Positions 1-11,220 of a stretch of 64,000 nucleotides of DNA are shown one piece after another. Source of the stretch: Catonia carolina (taxonomy: Eukaryota; Arthropoda; Insecta; Hemiptera; Achilidae); assembly GCA_035578175.1 (NCBI GenBank), contig JAQMRL010000001.1, positions 185,143,283 to 185,207,282 on the forward strand, written 5' to 3'. Each line of letters starts with the position of its first letter. Position 1 is the first letter of the stretch. The translations under genes and the position numbers were made by a program. The notes beneath the pieces are model-generated. The model was given only the letters and a program-made list of their open reading frames with translations. It had not been told where the DNA came from and made no database searches.

Positions 1-35
1 CGAAGTTTAAATGTTTTAAAGCAAAGATAGTTTTT

Positions 36-181
36 ACTTTCTCTTGCCTATATGAATATATAGGAAGGAAAGTATTGTTTTCATGTCGATTTTTCGAAAT
101 CGAGTTTTCACCGGATCTATACGTTTTCAGACCCCCTGAACCCAAAAAACATGTTTTTAGCGATTGGTCTGTGTGTGTGTC

Positions 182-214
<33 letters not shown>

Positions 215-1019
215 CTGTGTGTGTGTGTGTGTGTGAACAGAATATCTCAAGAACGGAACATCGTACGAACTTGAAACTTGAAACTTAAGTTACATACCAC
301 TACCGGACGCGACACGAACATTTTCATCAAAATCGGTCAACCGGAAGTAGTAGTTTATTCGTATAATTTTTCAGTTTTTTGCGATTTTCTCAAAAACTGG
401 TCCTACGATTTTTTTTAAAATCGCCTATTTTACTCAATTTTTTATTCTCTACAAGATAGGGTAGGCGCCATGTTTGCTGAAATTCTCGGTGAGGCTGTTT
501 TCACGTAAAAACGTTGTTTTTTTAAGATTACAGCTTTAATATAAATTTTAGCGCAAAAACTTATATAATAAAAGTTGTAGAGAATTTAAAAACCTACAAC
601 TTCTGTTTCAAACATTTTTTTGTATAACGCTTAGTTTAGCGGTAATTTGCGATTTTCTGTTTTTTTTCTCACGAAAACGTGAGAAAAATCGATTTTTTTA
701 ACATTTCGGTCTTAGTATGCATTTTACGACAAAAGTGTATATAATTAAATTTATAGAAAATTAAAAGATCTACAACTTTTGTTTAGAGCATTTTTCTCTA
801 CAGAGCCTAGTTTAGCGTGAAAGCGTGATTTTCCGTATTTTTAAGCCAAACTGAGTTCGATTGTCATTTTGCGTCATTCACTCATGATTAAAATAAGGTT
901 ATGTTTTTGAGGTTAGTTTTTGTTCATTTCTAATGTTTTAATACTAATGTTAGGTTTATTGTTAATTATTTGCATTGGCAAGAGAAAGTTGTGTGAGTGT
1001 TTCACACCAGATTTTTTTT
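36..1019 (+). mobile_element. Helentron/HINE-like non-autonomous element, near-complete copy (copy A)
   Basis: One of the two best copies of the window's main repeat. It opens with the 5' subterminal repeat ACTTTCTCTTGCC (36-48), then TATATGAATATATAGG, an A/T-rich body with a (TG)n tract at 168-234, and the exact inverted copy GGCAAGAGAAAGT (977-989). A stem-loop GTGTGA-GTGTT-TCACAC (991-1007) follows, then CAG plus a T run. No long reading frame. The structure (subterminal inverted repeats, internal microsatellite, 3' hairpin, T-rich target) is what is known for HINE/DINE-1 elements mobilised by Helentrons. Assignment to that class is inference; the internal structure is directly seen. Confidence 0.7.
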
Positions 1020-1069
1020 AGTTTATTTTAAATCATATCAACTACCTTTATTATTAGTGACTAGAATGC

Positions 1070-1805
1070 TTTTCATGGTTGATGAGCTCTGTTGTTCCAC
1101 GTGTTTAGACCAATCGGAACTATTGCCAGCGTTGTCAGATTGTACAAATGTTTCAGCCTGACAAAATTATGCACATATGTGTATAAGAGCCGCAGTAGTT
1201 CACTCGTGTCTTGCATCTCATACTGAACACATTGATTATAGAGCGCGTCAACATGTAATACAACAGACGCCAAATAAGCTTGCCAATGAACCTGCGCGAA
1301 CAGTTCGGATTTAGTCAGTAGATTTCAAGTCTTAGAAACGAACTGCCTATTAAATCACAGGCATTGAATGATATAAATTATCATCTATTAGCGACGTTAA
1401 AAACATTCAATTGTATATTGTATACAACAATTTAACGCCTACCATATAAAACACATTACAGACAATGTTTTCAGGTTAGCTGATATTTTTATAATGTTGT
1501 GAGAGTGACGTAATTCTGATCACAGCTGGTACAGGACAGACTCACACCACTCGCTGAGTCAACCGAACACGCCATTACCAAAATAAACAGTCTGCGCACT
1601 TCAGAAAACGAGTAAGCTTATTTTGCTTTCGCTCTACTTTATAATATAATCAGCAGGTTCATAAGTTATATTGAAAGACCAAAAAAATGGCTGACAAAAT
1701 ATATAACAGAGCAAGTATTGGCAATGTTGTTGGCAAATCATTGGCTAGTTATTAAGTGGGTAAAGGGTAATGCGTACCTTCAGAGCTCATCAGCCCTGAA
1801 AAATA
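1070..1805. mobile_element. Candidate MITE with short inverted ends
   Basis: TGATGAGCTCTG (about 1081-1092) recurs inverted as CAGAGCTCATCA (about 1789-1800), with adjacent bases partly matching (CATGG versus CAGGG). The interior has no coding frame. Flanking target duplications were not found, so this could be a chance or decayed pair. It lies in the NCAPD3 downstream region. Confidence 0.35.
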
Positions 1806-1849
1806 GTATACTTTAGGTTAAGGACCAAATGGTTTGACCTTCTAATAAT

Positions 1850-1915
1850 TTTCCAGACCCTGGCCTAGAATCGAATCCGTGACCTCCGTAGTACACTAAC
1901 CAATGGGCCATGGAC
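1850..1915 (-). repeat. tRNA-derived SINE fragment
   Basis: Inverted, degraded fragment of the SINE family defined by the complete copy at 8210-8362. A box-B-like stretch (AGAATCGAATCCGTGACC on the plus strand) and a box-A-like stretch (ACCAATGGGCCATGG) are in the correct reverse order and spacing. Confidence 0.45.
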
Positions 1916-2536
1916 ACCAATTTTTAAACAAAAATTATACCAATTCATACATCTCTCCAGGTTCAAATACAGAGGAGATATAGCTTAAATGTTAAATTTG
2001 ATTCTAATGACTGACTTTGTTCTCAATGTATTTTGCTAAGGTCATATCTCTTTTATTTCTGTAAGTCCTAGCATTGGAAATTAAAATAATAATAATAATT
2101 ACATACTGAATTTTTTACTTAACTAACAGAATCAAATTCACAGAATTGGTTTCACAAAAAGGATTATGGTATCACAATGAAATAAAAAATAACCCAAAGG
2201 GGCAAATCTGGGATAAATACATCCTAAAGAAATGCGCAGAAACATGTTGAATTAAGACACGTAGAACAAATTTTGTCATGTAGCAAGCCAAAGTACAGAT
2301 CACAAAACATTAAAGAGAATGCAAGGTAAAAGCAGCAGAGACAAGGTATACAGTACACAATTGAGATATACAGTAAAACTGCAATAGATCAAATCAGGTA
2401 GGAAATAAGACAAGAGTAAAGTAGAAGCTTCAAAAACGTTGTTTCACTCCAATCTGTTGGAAATAAAAAAGATAGAAATAGGACATAATGCTATTGGATA
2501 AAACCAATTAATCAAAAACCTTCATAATAAACTCAC

Positions 2537-2713
2537 TTCAAGAACTTTTTCTTGGGATTTCATTTCTTGATCAGCAAGAAGAGGTAAAACACCTCGAACC
2601 CAGTAAAGTGGTAACTTAGGATGTGAAGGATATGTATCAAGCAATTCTGTAAGACACTGAACAAGCATTTTCCGTACTGACACAGACATATCTCGACATT
2701 TAAACTCCAACAT
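2537..2713 (-). CDS. NCAPD3: Condensin-2 complex subunit D3, second coding exon
   Basis: This 59-codon exon is bounded by a good acceptor (pyrimidine-rich tract then CAG at 2716-2714) and a perfect donor GTGAGT (2536-2531), phase 0 at both ends. It encodes a HEAT segment with CRDMSVSVRKMLVQCLTELL and WVRGVLPLLADQE, aligning with the vertebrate NCAPD3 block [20 protein letters not shown] that directly follows the region coded by the end of exon 1. The remaining exons are not visible in 1-2536 and must lie beyond the left edge, so the gene is partial here. Confidence 0.9.
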
Positions 2714-2819
2714 CTGAAAAGATAAAAAAAAACATGGCAATAAATTTCTGATGCAAGATTTACAGTCTATAAACACTACACCTTACACACAAAAACTCAG
2801 CTTAAATTAGATCATCATC

Positions 2820-3480
2820 TGTCAAGGATTGCGCTCAATGGCCTGTTACGGCATCCATCTCTTTTTAGGTCTTCGCAAACCTTGCTTCCTTTTAGATTTA
2901 TATTTCCATGCTCTTAGAGGAAGTCTGTGAGCTGGCATGTGAAGTAAATGGTTGGACCAGTTTCTCTTACATATTCTTAACATTTCCAACAGTGACTAAA
3001 CATTTAACTCGGCGTGGATAGCTTCGTTACGTACTCTATATTACCAAGTACAATCTTTGACTCCCTGCAAAAATCTCATTTCAGAAGCCTGGATACAAGA
3101 TTCATTCCTCTGTAATGACACCCATGTTTCTCCTCTGTAATGACACCCATGTTTCACTCCCATATGTTATGAGTGGTACAGCCACTGGTCTTTAAAAATT
3201 TCATTTGTGTGTCCTGTCTTGTTTGCTTTCCTATTGTCCTGCGAATAGAACTGCAATGATACTGTCTATGAATAGAACATCACTGAATTTTTCCAATTAT
3301 TCACTCACGTCATCATCTTTGTCATAGGAAATCTTGCTTCCTAAATATTTAAAATCTTGAGCTTGTTCTATAGTTCGGTTGCCAAGTATAATTTATGAGC
3401 AAACCGGCAATCTTCTTTTGAATGCCATGATCTTTGATTTTTGCGTCGATATTCTCATGCCAATCTCTGCATTAATGTTG
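2820..3480 (-). pseudogene. LINE reverse transcriptase C-terminal remnant
   Basis: Inside NCAPD3 intron 1. Read on the minus strand in shifting frames it gives patches typical of the C-terminal end of insect non-LTR retrotransposon polyproteins: a QASEMRFL patch, a DRVRNE-like patch and a GLRRPKKRWM-like patch. Stops and frame changes throughout make it dead. A 25-28 bp direct duplication (CTCTGTAATGACACCCATG, twice, 3108-3165) sits within it. The neighbouring 3500-4000 is also repeat-like, with no readable frame. Confidence 0.55.
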
Positions 3481-4564
3481 TGCAACTAATAAATGGCATA
3501 TTGAAACCTGTCTCCAACAGTCTCAAAGGTGGAGGAGGAATTTTCCCAATGGTTGAAAGGGCGGACGAACCTAGGAGGTGGGTCTCCAAATGAAACCCAG
3601 AGCCTGTCTAGAGGCTCTAAGTTGGCAGGCCCACCACTGGACTATCCAGCGCAGGGCTCGTGACTCAGCCTGAGGAAAACTTTATTACTGGCAAGCATCG
3701 AAAGTTAGCCTCGAATCAGGACTGGAATATAAATTGGATATTCAGAAAAAGAAATCAATACCAGCTATGAGAAAGAGAAACTACAGAACTATGCTTTTCA
3801 GCATTCCCACTGACTGCCCTGATTTTTGAAAATAAAGAAACTGAAAATATGCTATTTTTTCAGTGATTAATAAAGGTCTTTTTTCATTTAATTTTTTGCA
3901 GACCTTCGGGCCAGCCCAGTCAGTCAGCTGGTAGAAAGTCGCTATTACTTGCTAAGTAACATCGGTTGGGCAAGCGACTTTGTATGGTGTCCAGTTGACA
4001 GCCATCCATGAACAAAACTCTACTGGGGGTCCCTGTTCAAACTCATGTCTAATCCACGTCAAAAGAAAAAAAAATACAGCAAAACCCAGCGATCAAATTG
4101 GGTAGTTGTCAACAAAGTACAGTTCCCAATAACAAATAAAGCTAAAAAAAAATTTTACAATAGTTATTTTTATGCTTAAATTTGTATACTGAATATATAG
4201 TTTTCCAACTCCTCTACCAAACTCTTTAATTTCATTTTGGCAAGCAAATCAAGTTGTTCACCAAAAATAAGAAAATTTAGAACCTCTTTAATAAAGGTTT
4301 ATAATCAAAGAGTATTGTTTTAATAAATTACAATTTACAATTCAAAAGTCTCAGGTTAGTTAAAAGCTATAGCAGGTAGGCTGGCATGCCACTAGTTGTT
4401 TCTTCTGCTTTTAAAATGATTTGGAAAATAAACAGTCCCAAGTAATTGTTCACGTAAATATTTTTAAATGACATGAACATTTCTATAGAAGTGATAAATT
4501 AAAATTCCAATTTTTAAAAAATATATAATATTCCCTATGTCAAAATTCATGATACAGTATACAG

Positions 4565-4690
4565 TTAAATTTTTTTTTTTTAATTTTATTTAACGTCGCA
4601 TCAACTACAATGATCATTAGCGACGATGTTGGGGTGTAACTATATACAATGGAGGATGAAATGATTTTTTTGTAACGTATGAAAATAATT
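4565..4690. repeat. Repeat fragment with T-rich end
   Basis: Starts with a T run and contains AACGTCGCATCAACTAC and CATTAGCGACGATGTTGG, then GGATGAAATGATTTTT and AACGTATGAAAATA. The latter phrase also occurs in the SINE copies at 8933-9093 and 56009-56186. Probably a SINE relative or composite, lying just beyond the donor of NCAPD3 exon 1. Confidence 0.35.
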
Positions 4691-4740
4691 GTACTTTCTT
4701 AGGTATTTAAATAATTAATAAATTCAGAAAATTTTCTTAC

Positions 4741-6495
4741 CTCAAGTCTCTGTTCAGTCATCCATTGGCTATCCAGGAGGAATATATTTGCTAAAACATT
4801 TAATGCTGATTTTCTCACAAATACTTTAGCATCTTCAACAAATAATTCTAAAAGTTCTAAAATTGCCTTCACTCCAGGTAATGGGTCAAATTCAACTGCT
4901 TTTTCTACATCAAAATGCAGCAGAAAGTTATGTAAATCAAAGAATTGCTTTTTATAGCCATTATTGTTTTCTACTACTTTCTCACTGGGCTGCAAAAATA
5001 TGGATTCTATTTCTTGTTTAACAGCAGCATTGCTAGATAAGATCATATTTGCAATAATAGACAAAGCTTTTGCTCTTACAGTAGCAGATATATCCGAAAA
5101 ACGAGAAAAAATGGTAGCCAGCAAAAATTTATGTGATGAAAACATTGCGTACCTCTCATAACTAGAAGATCCTTCATTGCTACTGCTGTTGTACGACATT
5201 TGGAAAACGGTAGAATCAAATGTTTTTTCATCACTTTGTAATAACTTGGTAACCAACTCTAAACCAGTAATACGGTTCTTCACTTCATCATTGTGACATA
5301 ATTTCATAATCCAAACTACAAGTTCCGTATACAGACTAAAAGGTAATACATTCAACACTTCATGCACTATCTGAACTCCTTTTAGCCTGACCTCGGATTT
5401 ATCTGGTAATCTAATGCATAGATGTTGAACTAAGGCTTTAACACCGAGATAACCCTGCGATTTTATAGATATCATAAGCTTCTTAATGAAAAGAATTGAG
5501 TGATCTTTAATAATCATTATTTCTTTTGGTGTTAGTAATGAATTACGTTGATCACTAATTAGAATGCTCGGCAGCAATTCTTGCATAATGAGTCTCACAG
5601 TTTCCTGAACATCACCATGATCAGATGAGCACAAACTTTTTAACACAATGTATGCATTATGAGCTAATGAAGTTGTTGAAGCTTGCGAAGGTGAATTTAT
5701 TAAGAAATTAGATACTTTCTTTTCCAATCTTGTAAGAAGAACTAAAATTTGAATTGTTAAGACTAGCGAATCTGTTTCATCTTTTAACTGAAATCTTTGC
5801 AACATGTAGAGCATATCATTTAGTAAAACATTTAAACTTTTACAAAGCTTGATTTTACCAGATCCTGTAATAACTACTTCCTGTTCAGATTCACTACTTT
5901 CATCACTGCTATCCCCATGGGCAGCAGCTCTCCTACCACCTCGTGATTTTTGTTTAGATGCTGGTTTATTAGGGCCAGAATCAAGAAGAGAACATGTTTT
6001 TAAACTTTCAACTGCATGTGCATACAATATTGGATTATAAATTTTGTACACTTTGCTTCCGGGAATAGCCAAGAGTAAGAAGTAGAGGTTTGTAGAACCT
6101 AAACATATCTGTCTCACATTTTCATCATTAGAATTCTTTCCTTGGTGTATAAATGTACTGAGAAGAGATAGCAATGCTTTGTGCTGAATCGGATTGCTAC
6201 CAGTAATCAAAACTTGCCATGAAATATTCGAATTTCTGAACATAGATGAAGCATCACTTAATCTGGTTGGTAATGTTGAATCACTGGTAGTCACATCTGA
6301 AGCGGCTAACCACTGTTTTATACAACCACTAGCTTCATTCAATACCTGTCTAATCGGGATGTTTTCAAGATGAAATTCGTACTCGACTGGTAATTCAGCC
6401 GGTTCTGAAAACTGATTGCTCCAAATATCTGACACCCAATCATTAGGTAATATTTCTAGCTGAAACTTACCAAACACTTCGATTAAATCATCCAT
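4741..6495 (-). CDS. NCAPD3: Condensin-2 complex subunit D3, first coding exon
   Basis: NCAPD3 is a HEAT-repeat, non-SMC subunit of condensin II, which compacts mitotic chromosomes in the nucleus. The frame starts at an ATG (6495-6493) coding MDDLIEVFGKF and runs 585 codons to a consensus donor (GAG then GTAAG at 4740). A slightly earlier TTG in the same frame is not needed. Resemblance to vertebrate NCAPD3 as I know it is clear at several points: LYFLLLAIPGSKV near residue 150, a basic/acidic low-complexity linker (KSRGGRRAAAHGDSSDESSE) near 190-210, LCIRLPDKSEVR, and the HEAT-like stretch VFVRKSALNVLANI near the exon end. The exon ends in phase 0 and joins the next exon at 2713. The exon is unusually long for an insect gene with introns this size. 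Family call is firm; the exact start is less so. Confidence 0.9.
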
Positions 6496-7220
6496 ATCTA
6501 CTAACAAAAAATTAATAACACTAATGACATCGAACTCTTAGCCTAACCGCCAAAACACAAACCCAACCACAACAAAACGCTCTTCTTCAAACCGTTGTAA
6601 GCAAAATCAGGTTGAACAACATTCCGAATGATTAAAATAAATACAAACTACAGAAAACATAATAACAATTTATATTCAATGCCTAAAATGAAAAATATTT
6701 GTATAGATAATAAACCGCAAATTTAAAAATGTGATAATCTGCGCTATATAATTTATACTTCTGCTTCATATCAGAAAAATATAATTTAGCCTTATCTGTG
6801 TCAAAACTCAACAGTTAAATTTTCCAAGATTAGTGTGAAAATGATTATGTTTTGCATGAAAATAAAGGTCAGTGTTATTTTATATGAAATTAAAGTACCA
6901 GTCGATCATGACTTAAGAAATTGATCCGTCCAAATCTTAGATTACTACTATATTATAGAATACTACTAAACTTAGTACTACTTCAATCTTAGTATTTGCG
7001 TAATCTGTGGTACAAATCGACGCGAATGAACTACGACATTTCCTCTGGGCCAATCTGACGTATAAACGGTGAAGTTACATAACTTCAGAATTCTTTAAAA
7101 GTACAATAGTTAAATTTGGGTCGTCTGCTTATTTCCGACTCGGTTATTGTCCTTTCTGGGGCGCTGTAATCGGCCGTCGTGCCACTACAAGAAAATTTAT
7201 AATTTACCTGGTGACTAGGT
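6496..7220. other. NCAPD3 upstream region, no gene seen
   Basis: Immediate 5' flank of NCAPD3 on the minus strand. It presumably contains the 5' untranslated region and promoter, but I see no TATA box or other decisive element. No reading frame of substance. Confidence 0.4.
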
Positions 7221-7358
7221 ATAAATAATTTTAATATAAAAAATATAGTTTCAAAAACTACCAGTGCTACGATAAAAAAACACTCGCCAATGCAAGTACT
7301 AATGTAAACATCGTATAACTGGTAGTTTTAAAAACCATATTTTTAATAATTTTTATTA
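7221..7358. repeat. Long hairpin (inverted repeat, about 50-bp arms)
   Basis: Left arm 7221-7273 and right arm 7310-7358 are imperfect reverse complements, e.g. CTACCAGTGCTACGAT against ATCGTATAACTGGTAG, with a 36-nt loop. Very AT-rich, no frame. Probably a small MITE between the divergent NCAPD3 and COQ5 genes. Confidence 0.55.
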
Positions 7359-7602
7359 AATTTTAATAAGGCCTAATATTTGACATGCCTATACATAATT
7401 ATGTCTCATAGAATAATTTTATATTGTATTATTTTTATTTTACAAAAATGTATATATTTTATATAGATTAATAATTTATAATTAATTATAATAATATTAC
7501 CATTTTTTCGTAAACCGTTCTCAAACTTTGAACGCGTAATACTAAATACTAAAGATTACTAAAATAATAGATTATGCGACTTTCTTTTTAGGAACTCATT
7601 AT

Positions 7603-7775
7603 CTTTTTTGTTTGGTTTTACGACTGACTGTTTTGCAATTTCTTCTAACGCAGACAGTGGAGAATGATGATATATGAAAATGAGCGATGAAAAAATGCCA
7701 GACTTGACCGTGAATCGAACCTGGGACCCGGGAACTCACTAGGGTCGAAACAGTAAAATAGATGCAGTGGCCGAA
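7603..7775 (-). repeat. tRNA-derived SINE copy
   Basis: Inverted copy: T-rich end and GTTTTACGACTGACTG at 7613-7630, then a box-B relative (GTGAATCGAACCTGGGACC, about 7709-7727), and a decayed box-A region near 7765. Matches the 3' half of the reference copy at 8210-8362. Confidence 0.6.
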
Positions 7776-8195
7776 ACGTACGACAAACTGTAGTTAGTAG
7801 TTCCAATTACTAATTTTGTTACCGTAGTCTCGTTAACACAATTCACTTGTTAGATCATCAGCCGTAAGGCTGGTTTGAACATCTAAAGGCATTACTAAGT
7901 AAAACGAGGAGTGAAGTGGTTTACCATCCTCACTCTGTAACACTTCCTTATAAGTAAACATTTCCAACCGCAGACGGCAGCCAAAACGTAACTGTCTCGC
8001 CAATACGCCTAAAGTATTTTATTCTACATATCTAAATAAATAATTACCTTCAGAGTGAGATGAGTTTCATACGTAAACGCACACATTTGGAATAAAAATG
8101 GTTGATATTGGTCAATCTCCTCCGCAGTTTAATACTTACTTAGTGGACGATTTACCGACTGTTTCTTTTTTTTTTTTTTTGTTAATAATTCATTC

Positions 8196-8376
8196 TCCCT
8201 CCTTACGAGGCCGGCCCGTTGGCGTAGTAGTTAGCGCAACTGGCTTCTACATCGGAGTTCCGGGTTCGATTCCCGGTGAGGTCTGACATTTTTTCATATA
8301 TCATCATTCACCACCGTCTGCATTAGCAGAAATTGCAAAAGTCAGACGTAAAACCAAAAAAATCCCTCCTTACGAG
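8196..8376 (+). repeat. Complete tRNA-derived SINE with 14-bp target-site duplication
   Basis: The SINE body is 8210-8362. Box A (TGGCGTAGTAGTTAGCG, 8220-8236) and box B (GGTTCGATTCC, about 8263-8273) form an internal RNA polymerase III promoter. The 3' part carries CCGTCTGCATTAGCAG and ends GACGTAAAACCAAAAAA. The insertion is flanked by perfect direct repeats TCCCTCCTTACGAG at 8196-8209 and 8363-8376, showing L1-type target-primed integration and a fairly recent event. It serves as the reference for the family. No intact tRNA acceptor structure, so it is not a functional tRNA gene. Confidence 0.85.
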
Positions 8377-8932
8377 CAGTGTAATTAATTTAATTTAAGC
8401 CCCAATGATTGTCAATAGGCAAGCATGCCTATTGACGTATTATTTTTAGCCCCCTTTTTCACGGTCAGTTCATTAACAGTTTCCGTTTCAGATCATTTAT
8501 GTAAATTAAAACTGATGTGTAAACATCAAAACTAAAGGTTCAAACGAAAACTGAAAACTGGCTCGATGGGAAATCCATCAAGCCACTTGTCAGTTCTCAA
8601 TTTTAACAGCCGTGTGTACAGAAGCTTCAGTTCATTTCTGATTTCTGTCGTAACCTTCTACGACCTGATGTCATCAAATAGCGAATTTGTGACTGATTTT
8701 ATTAAGTTATATCCCAGTTTTCCATGTCTGTGGAATAAGGCTCCAAGTTTTATACAATAATACATGCAAACAAGATTATGCGTATAATAATGTTGTTAAT
8801 TAGGTACTTATAAAGAGTACGATTCAATAGTTACGAAAAAAATGGTGCTAGCAAAAATTAAACAGATTATCATTTTTGTAACCATCGTTTATTCAAATTT
8901 GTTCTATATCTCCTTTGGTTTGTTAAAGCTTT

Positions 8933-9093
8933 TTTTTTCGTTTAACGCCCGACTGTTCTGCAATTACTGCTAATGCAGACGGTGAAGGATGAAATGATTT
9001 TTTAACGTATGAAAATATACCGTGCCTGAATGGGATTTGAAACCAAGACCGCATGATGAGAGGCGAGCACGTTACAAACTACGCCAATGCGGA
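8933..9093 (-). repeat. tRNA-derived SINE copy, inverted
   Basis: Begins with a T run (complement of the A tail), then AACGCCCGACTGTTCTGC, GCTAATGCAGACGGTG, and a decayed tRNA-like head ending about 9093. Next to it a plus-strand SINE 3' half (9115-9181) lies head to head, forming an inverted pair upstream of COQ5. Confidence 0.65.
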
Positions 9094-9114
9094 TCATACT
9101 TCACAAAAATTAAT

Positions 9115-9181
9115 TTCATCCTTCACTGTCTGCATTAGTAGTAATTGCAGAACAGTCGGACGTTAAACCAAAAAAAAAAAA
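9115..9181 (+). repeat. SINE 3'-half fragment with A tail
   Basis: Contains CACTGTCTGCATTAGTAG, CAGAACAGTCGGACGTTAAA and an A-rich tail, the plus-strand counterpart of the preceding inverted copy. It lacks the tRNA-like head. Confidence 0.55.
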
Positions 9182-9435
9182 TTTAAATACGGTGGTGGAG
9201 GTTGGAAGAGAAGGGACAATAACTCTGATTCCCCGAGTGCTGCGTTGCGATCGAATGTATTTAATTCCTCTGCGATTAAGATTCTCGATTGTGTTTAACC
9301 GAACAGCTGTGGCTGGGGTCGGTAGGCCGCCTAACCTGAATGAATATTATTATTTGTTATCGCGAGGTGTGTGCGAGTTGATAAGAATTTCATTGTGCAA
9401 TATCTAACAAAAAAATACATTTTATATAATTTATA

Positions 9436-10311
9436 ATGTTCGCAAAATACCAAAAGTTGTACGGCAGTAATTCTAAATTGTTAAAAAACTGTCTTTGCAG
9501 ATGTACATCACATTCAGTAAGTAATAGTAAAGATGCACAACCACATACGACTCACTTTGGTTTTCAAACAGTTAATGAAGCAGAAAAATCTTCAAAAGTT
9601 CATGAAGTCTTTGAAACTGTTGCTAAGTCGTATGATATAATGAATGATGCAATGAGTTTCGGTGTACATAGATTGTGGAAGGATATATTTATGCTTAGGT
9701 TAAGCCCCACTCATGGAACTAATCTTTTAGATGTAGCTGGAGGTACTGGCGACATCGCATTTCGGTTCCTTAACTATTTAAATAATTTGCCAGTTTCTGG
9801 GAACGAAAAGAAAAGCAAAGTAACAGTTTCAGATATTAATCAACATATGTTAGATGTAGGAAGAAGAAGAGCTGAAAAATTAGGTTATAAGACTGGTGAA
9901 TCTATTGACTGGTTACTTGCTGATGCAGAGAATTTACCTGTTGAAAATGATACGTACTCTGCTTACACAATAGCCTTTGGGATTCGAAATGTCACTCACA
10001 TAGATAAAGTCCTTGATGAAGCTTATAGAGTCCTTAAACCAGGAGGACGTTTTATGTGTTTGGAGTTTAGTCATGTGAATAATGATGTCCTTCAATGGGT
10101 GTATGACAGGTATTCATTTCAGATGATACCAGTAATGGGACAGATAATTGCTGGAGAATGGAAACCTTACCAGTATTTAGTTGAAAGCATTCGTCAGTTC
10201 CCAAATCAGGAAACATTTAAAGAGATGATACAGTCTGCAGGGTTTAGTCAAGTGTCTTACGAAAACCTCACATTTGGTGTTGTTTCTATTCATTCAGGAT
10301 TTAAATTGTAG
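9436..10311 (+). CDS. COQ5: 2-methoxy-6-polyprenyl-1,4-benzoquinol methylase, mitochondrial
   Basis: COQ5 is the SAM-dependent C-methyltransferase of ubiquinone biosynthesis, acting at the matrix side of the inner mitochondrial membrane in the CoQ synthome. The 291-residue frame carries all the hallmarks of the UbiE/COQ5 family: YDIMNDAMSFGVHRLWK at 66-82, SAM motif LLDVAGGTGD at 97-106, the post-motif AFGIRNVTHID at 180-190, and RVLKPGGRFMCLEFSHV at 198-214. The first roughly 40 residues are rich in Lys, Ser and Cys without acidic residues, as in a mitochondrial presequence. Length is close to the family norm (about 290-330). The gene is a single exon. Whether it is a native intronless gene or an old retrocopy cannot be decided; I see no genomic poly(A) tail or target duplication. 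Confidence 0.95.
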   Translation: MFAKYQKLYGSNSKLLKNCLCRCTSHSVSNSKDAQPHTTHFGFQTVNEAEKSSKVHEVFETVAKSYDIMNDAMSFGVHRLWKDIFMLRLSPTHGTNLLDVAGGTGDIAFRFLNYLNNLPVSGNEKKSKVTVSDINQHMLDVGRRRAEKLGYKTGESIDWLLADAENLPVENDTYSAYTIAFGIRNVTHIDKVLDEAYRVLKPGGRFMCLEFSHVNNDVLQWVYDRYSFQMIPVMGQIIAGEWKPYQYLVESIRQFPNQETFKEMIQSAGFSQVSYENLTFGVVSIHSGFKL

Positions 10312-10401
10312 ATCTGAATTAGTTAAAGAATTAGGCATATTTCATTTGTATGTTATTCTGCAGTATTGTAAATATTTTAATAATATATAATGTAAATTTA
10401 A

Positions 10402-10407
10402 AATAAA
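10402..10407 (+). terminator. Polyadenylation signal of COQ5
   Basis: AATAAA 91 nt past the COQ5 stop, followed by a GGG-T-rich stretch suitable as downstream element. The best-placed signal in the 3' flank. Confidence 0.6.
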
Positions 10408-10879
10408 TTGGGTTTTTTTTTAATTATGATCCAGTGACGTAACCTAAATAAAATTAATAATTTGAATAAAAATATTGTACTACAGATTCAAGATACACAG
10501 TCAATATTTCACTGGGATTTGAAGTAGAACAGATGAATTTGGATAACCTAACAGACTCATTTAGTTATCTGTATAGTTAAAACGGACCTTTCATAAATTT
10601 ATTTTTTTTAAATATTGATTTTCATTCTAATATGATTAAGCTTTCTGAAAAAGTGCGGATGAATTAGTTGATGTACTAGATTTTTAATGCAAACTAGAAG
10701 TTTTTTGAAAAATTGATTTGTATAGTCTATAATAATAATAAAAAATACCTATAATCAATCCTAATGTAATATTACTGTTGATTTTCACTAACTTTTTTTG
10801 TTTTTTAACTGCTTTAATTTTTATTTTCAACTGATACCCACCATTATCACTAGCTTCAATGCTATCTCCACATCGTCGC

Positions 10880-11112
10880 AAAAATGGTGAAGTAGCGAAT
10901 CTGCAAAAGTATTATTTTTCAGGAGAAGGAAAACAAGTTTTGCCAATCTTTATAAAATCAGATTTTAATGGAATCTTTTATCTTTTTGCAGAAGTTGTAT
11001 TTACGTTTTATGTTTAACACGTTGGTTATGGTTATGAATTAAATTTATTAATTTAAAAAAATTGCTTGACAATACCAAAAACCACAGATTCGCTAGTTGA
11101 CCATGGTGAACA
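10880..11112. mobile_element. Candidate MITE with inverted ends
   Basis: GGTGAAGTAGCGAATCTGC (about 10886-10904) is matched in inverse by CAGATTCGCTAGTTGACCAT near 11087-11106. The same GTGAAGTAGCGTATCTGG phrase occurs in the inverted repeat at 13300-13465, so these are probably two members of one small family. No frame inside. Confidence 0.4.
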
Positions 11113-11220
11113 ATTAATATTTTGTTCTACTGGTAAAGGTTTACCTATATAAACTGATGAATCTGCACAGATGTTTAGTAATGAACTAAAAGTTTTATTA
11201 TTTTTAGTCTTTTTTTGTCA

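Noticed and set aside
171..234. CRISPR-like or satellite array at the (TG)n tract
   Set aside because: A plain dinucleotide microsatellite inside a transposon copy; no spaced repeats anywhere in the window form a CRISPR array.
9192..9407. 71-codon frame just upstream of COQ5
   Set aside because: It has no motif and lies in the presumed COQ5 promoter/leader; probably chance.
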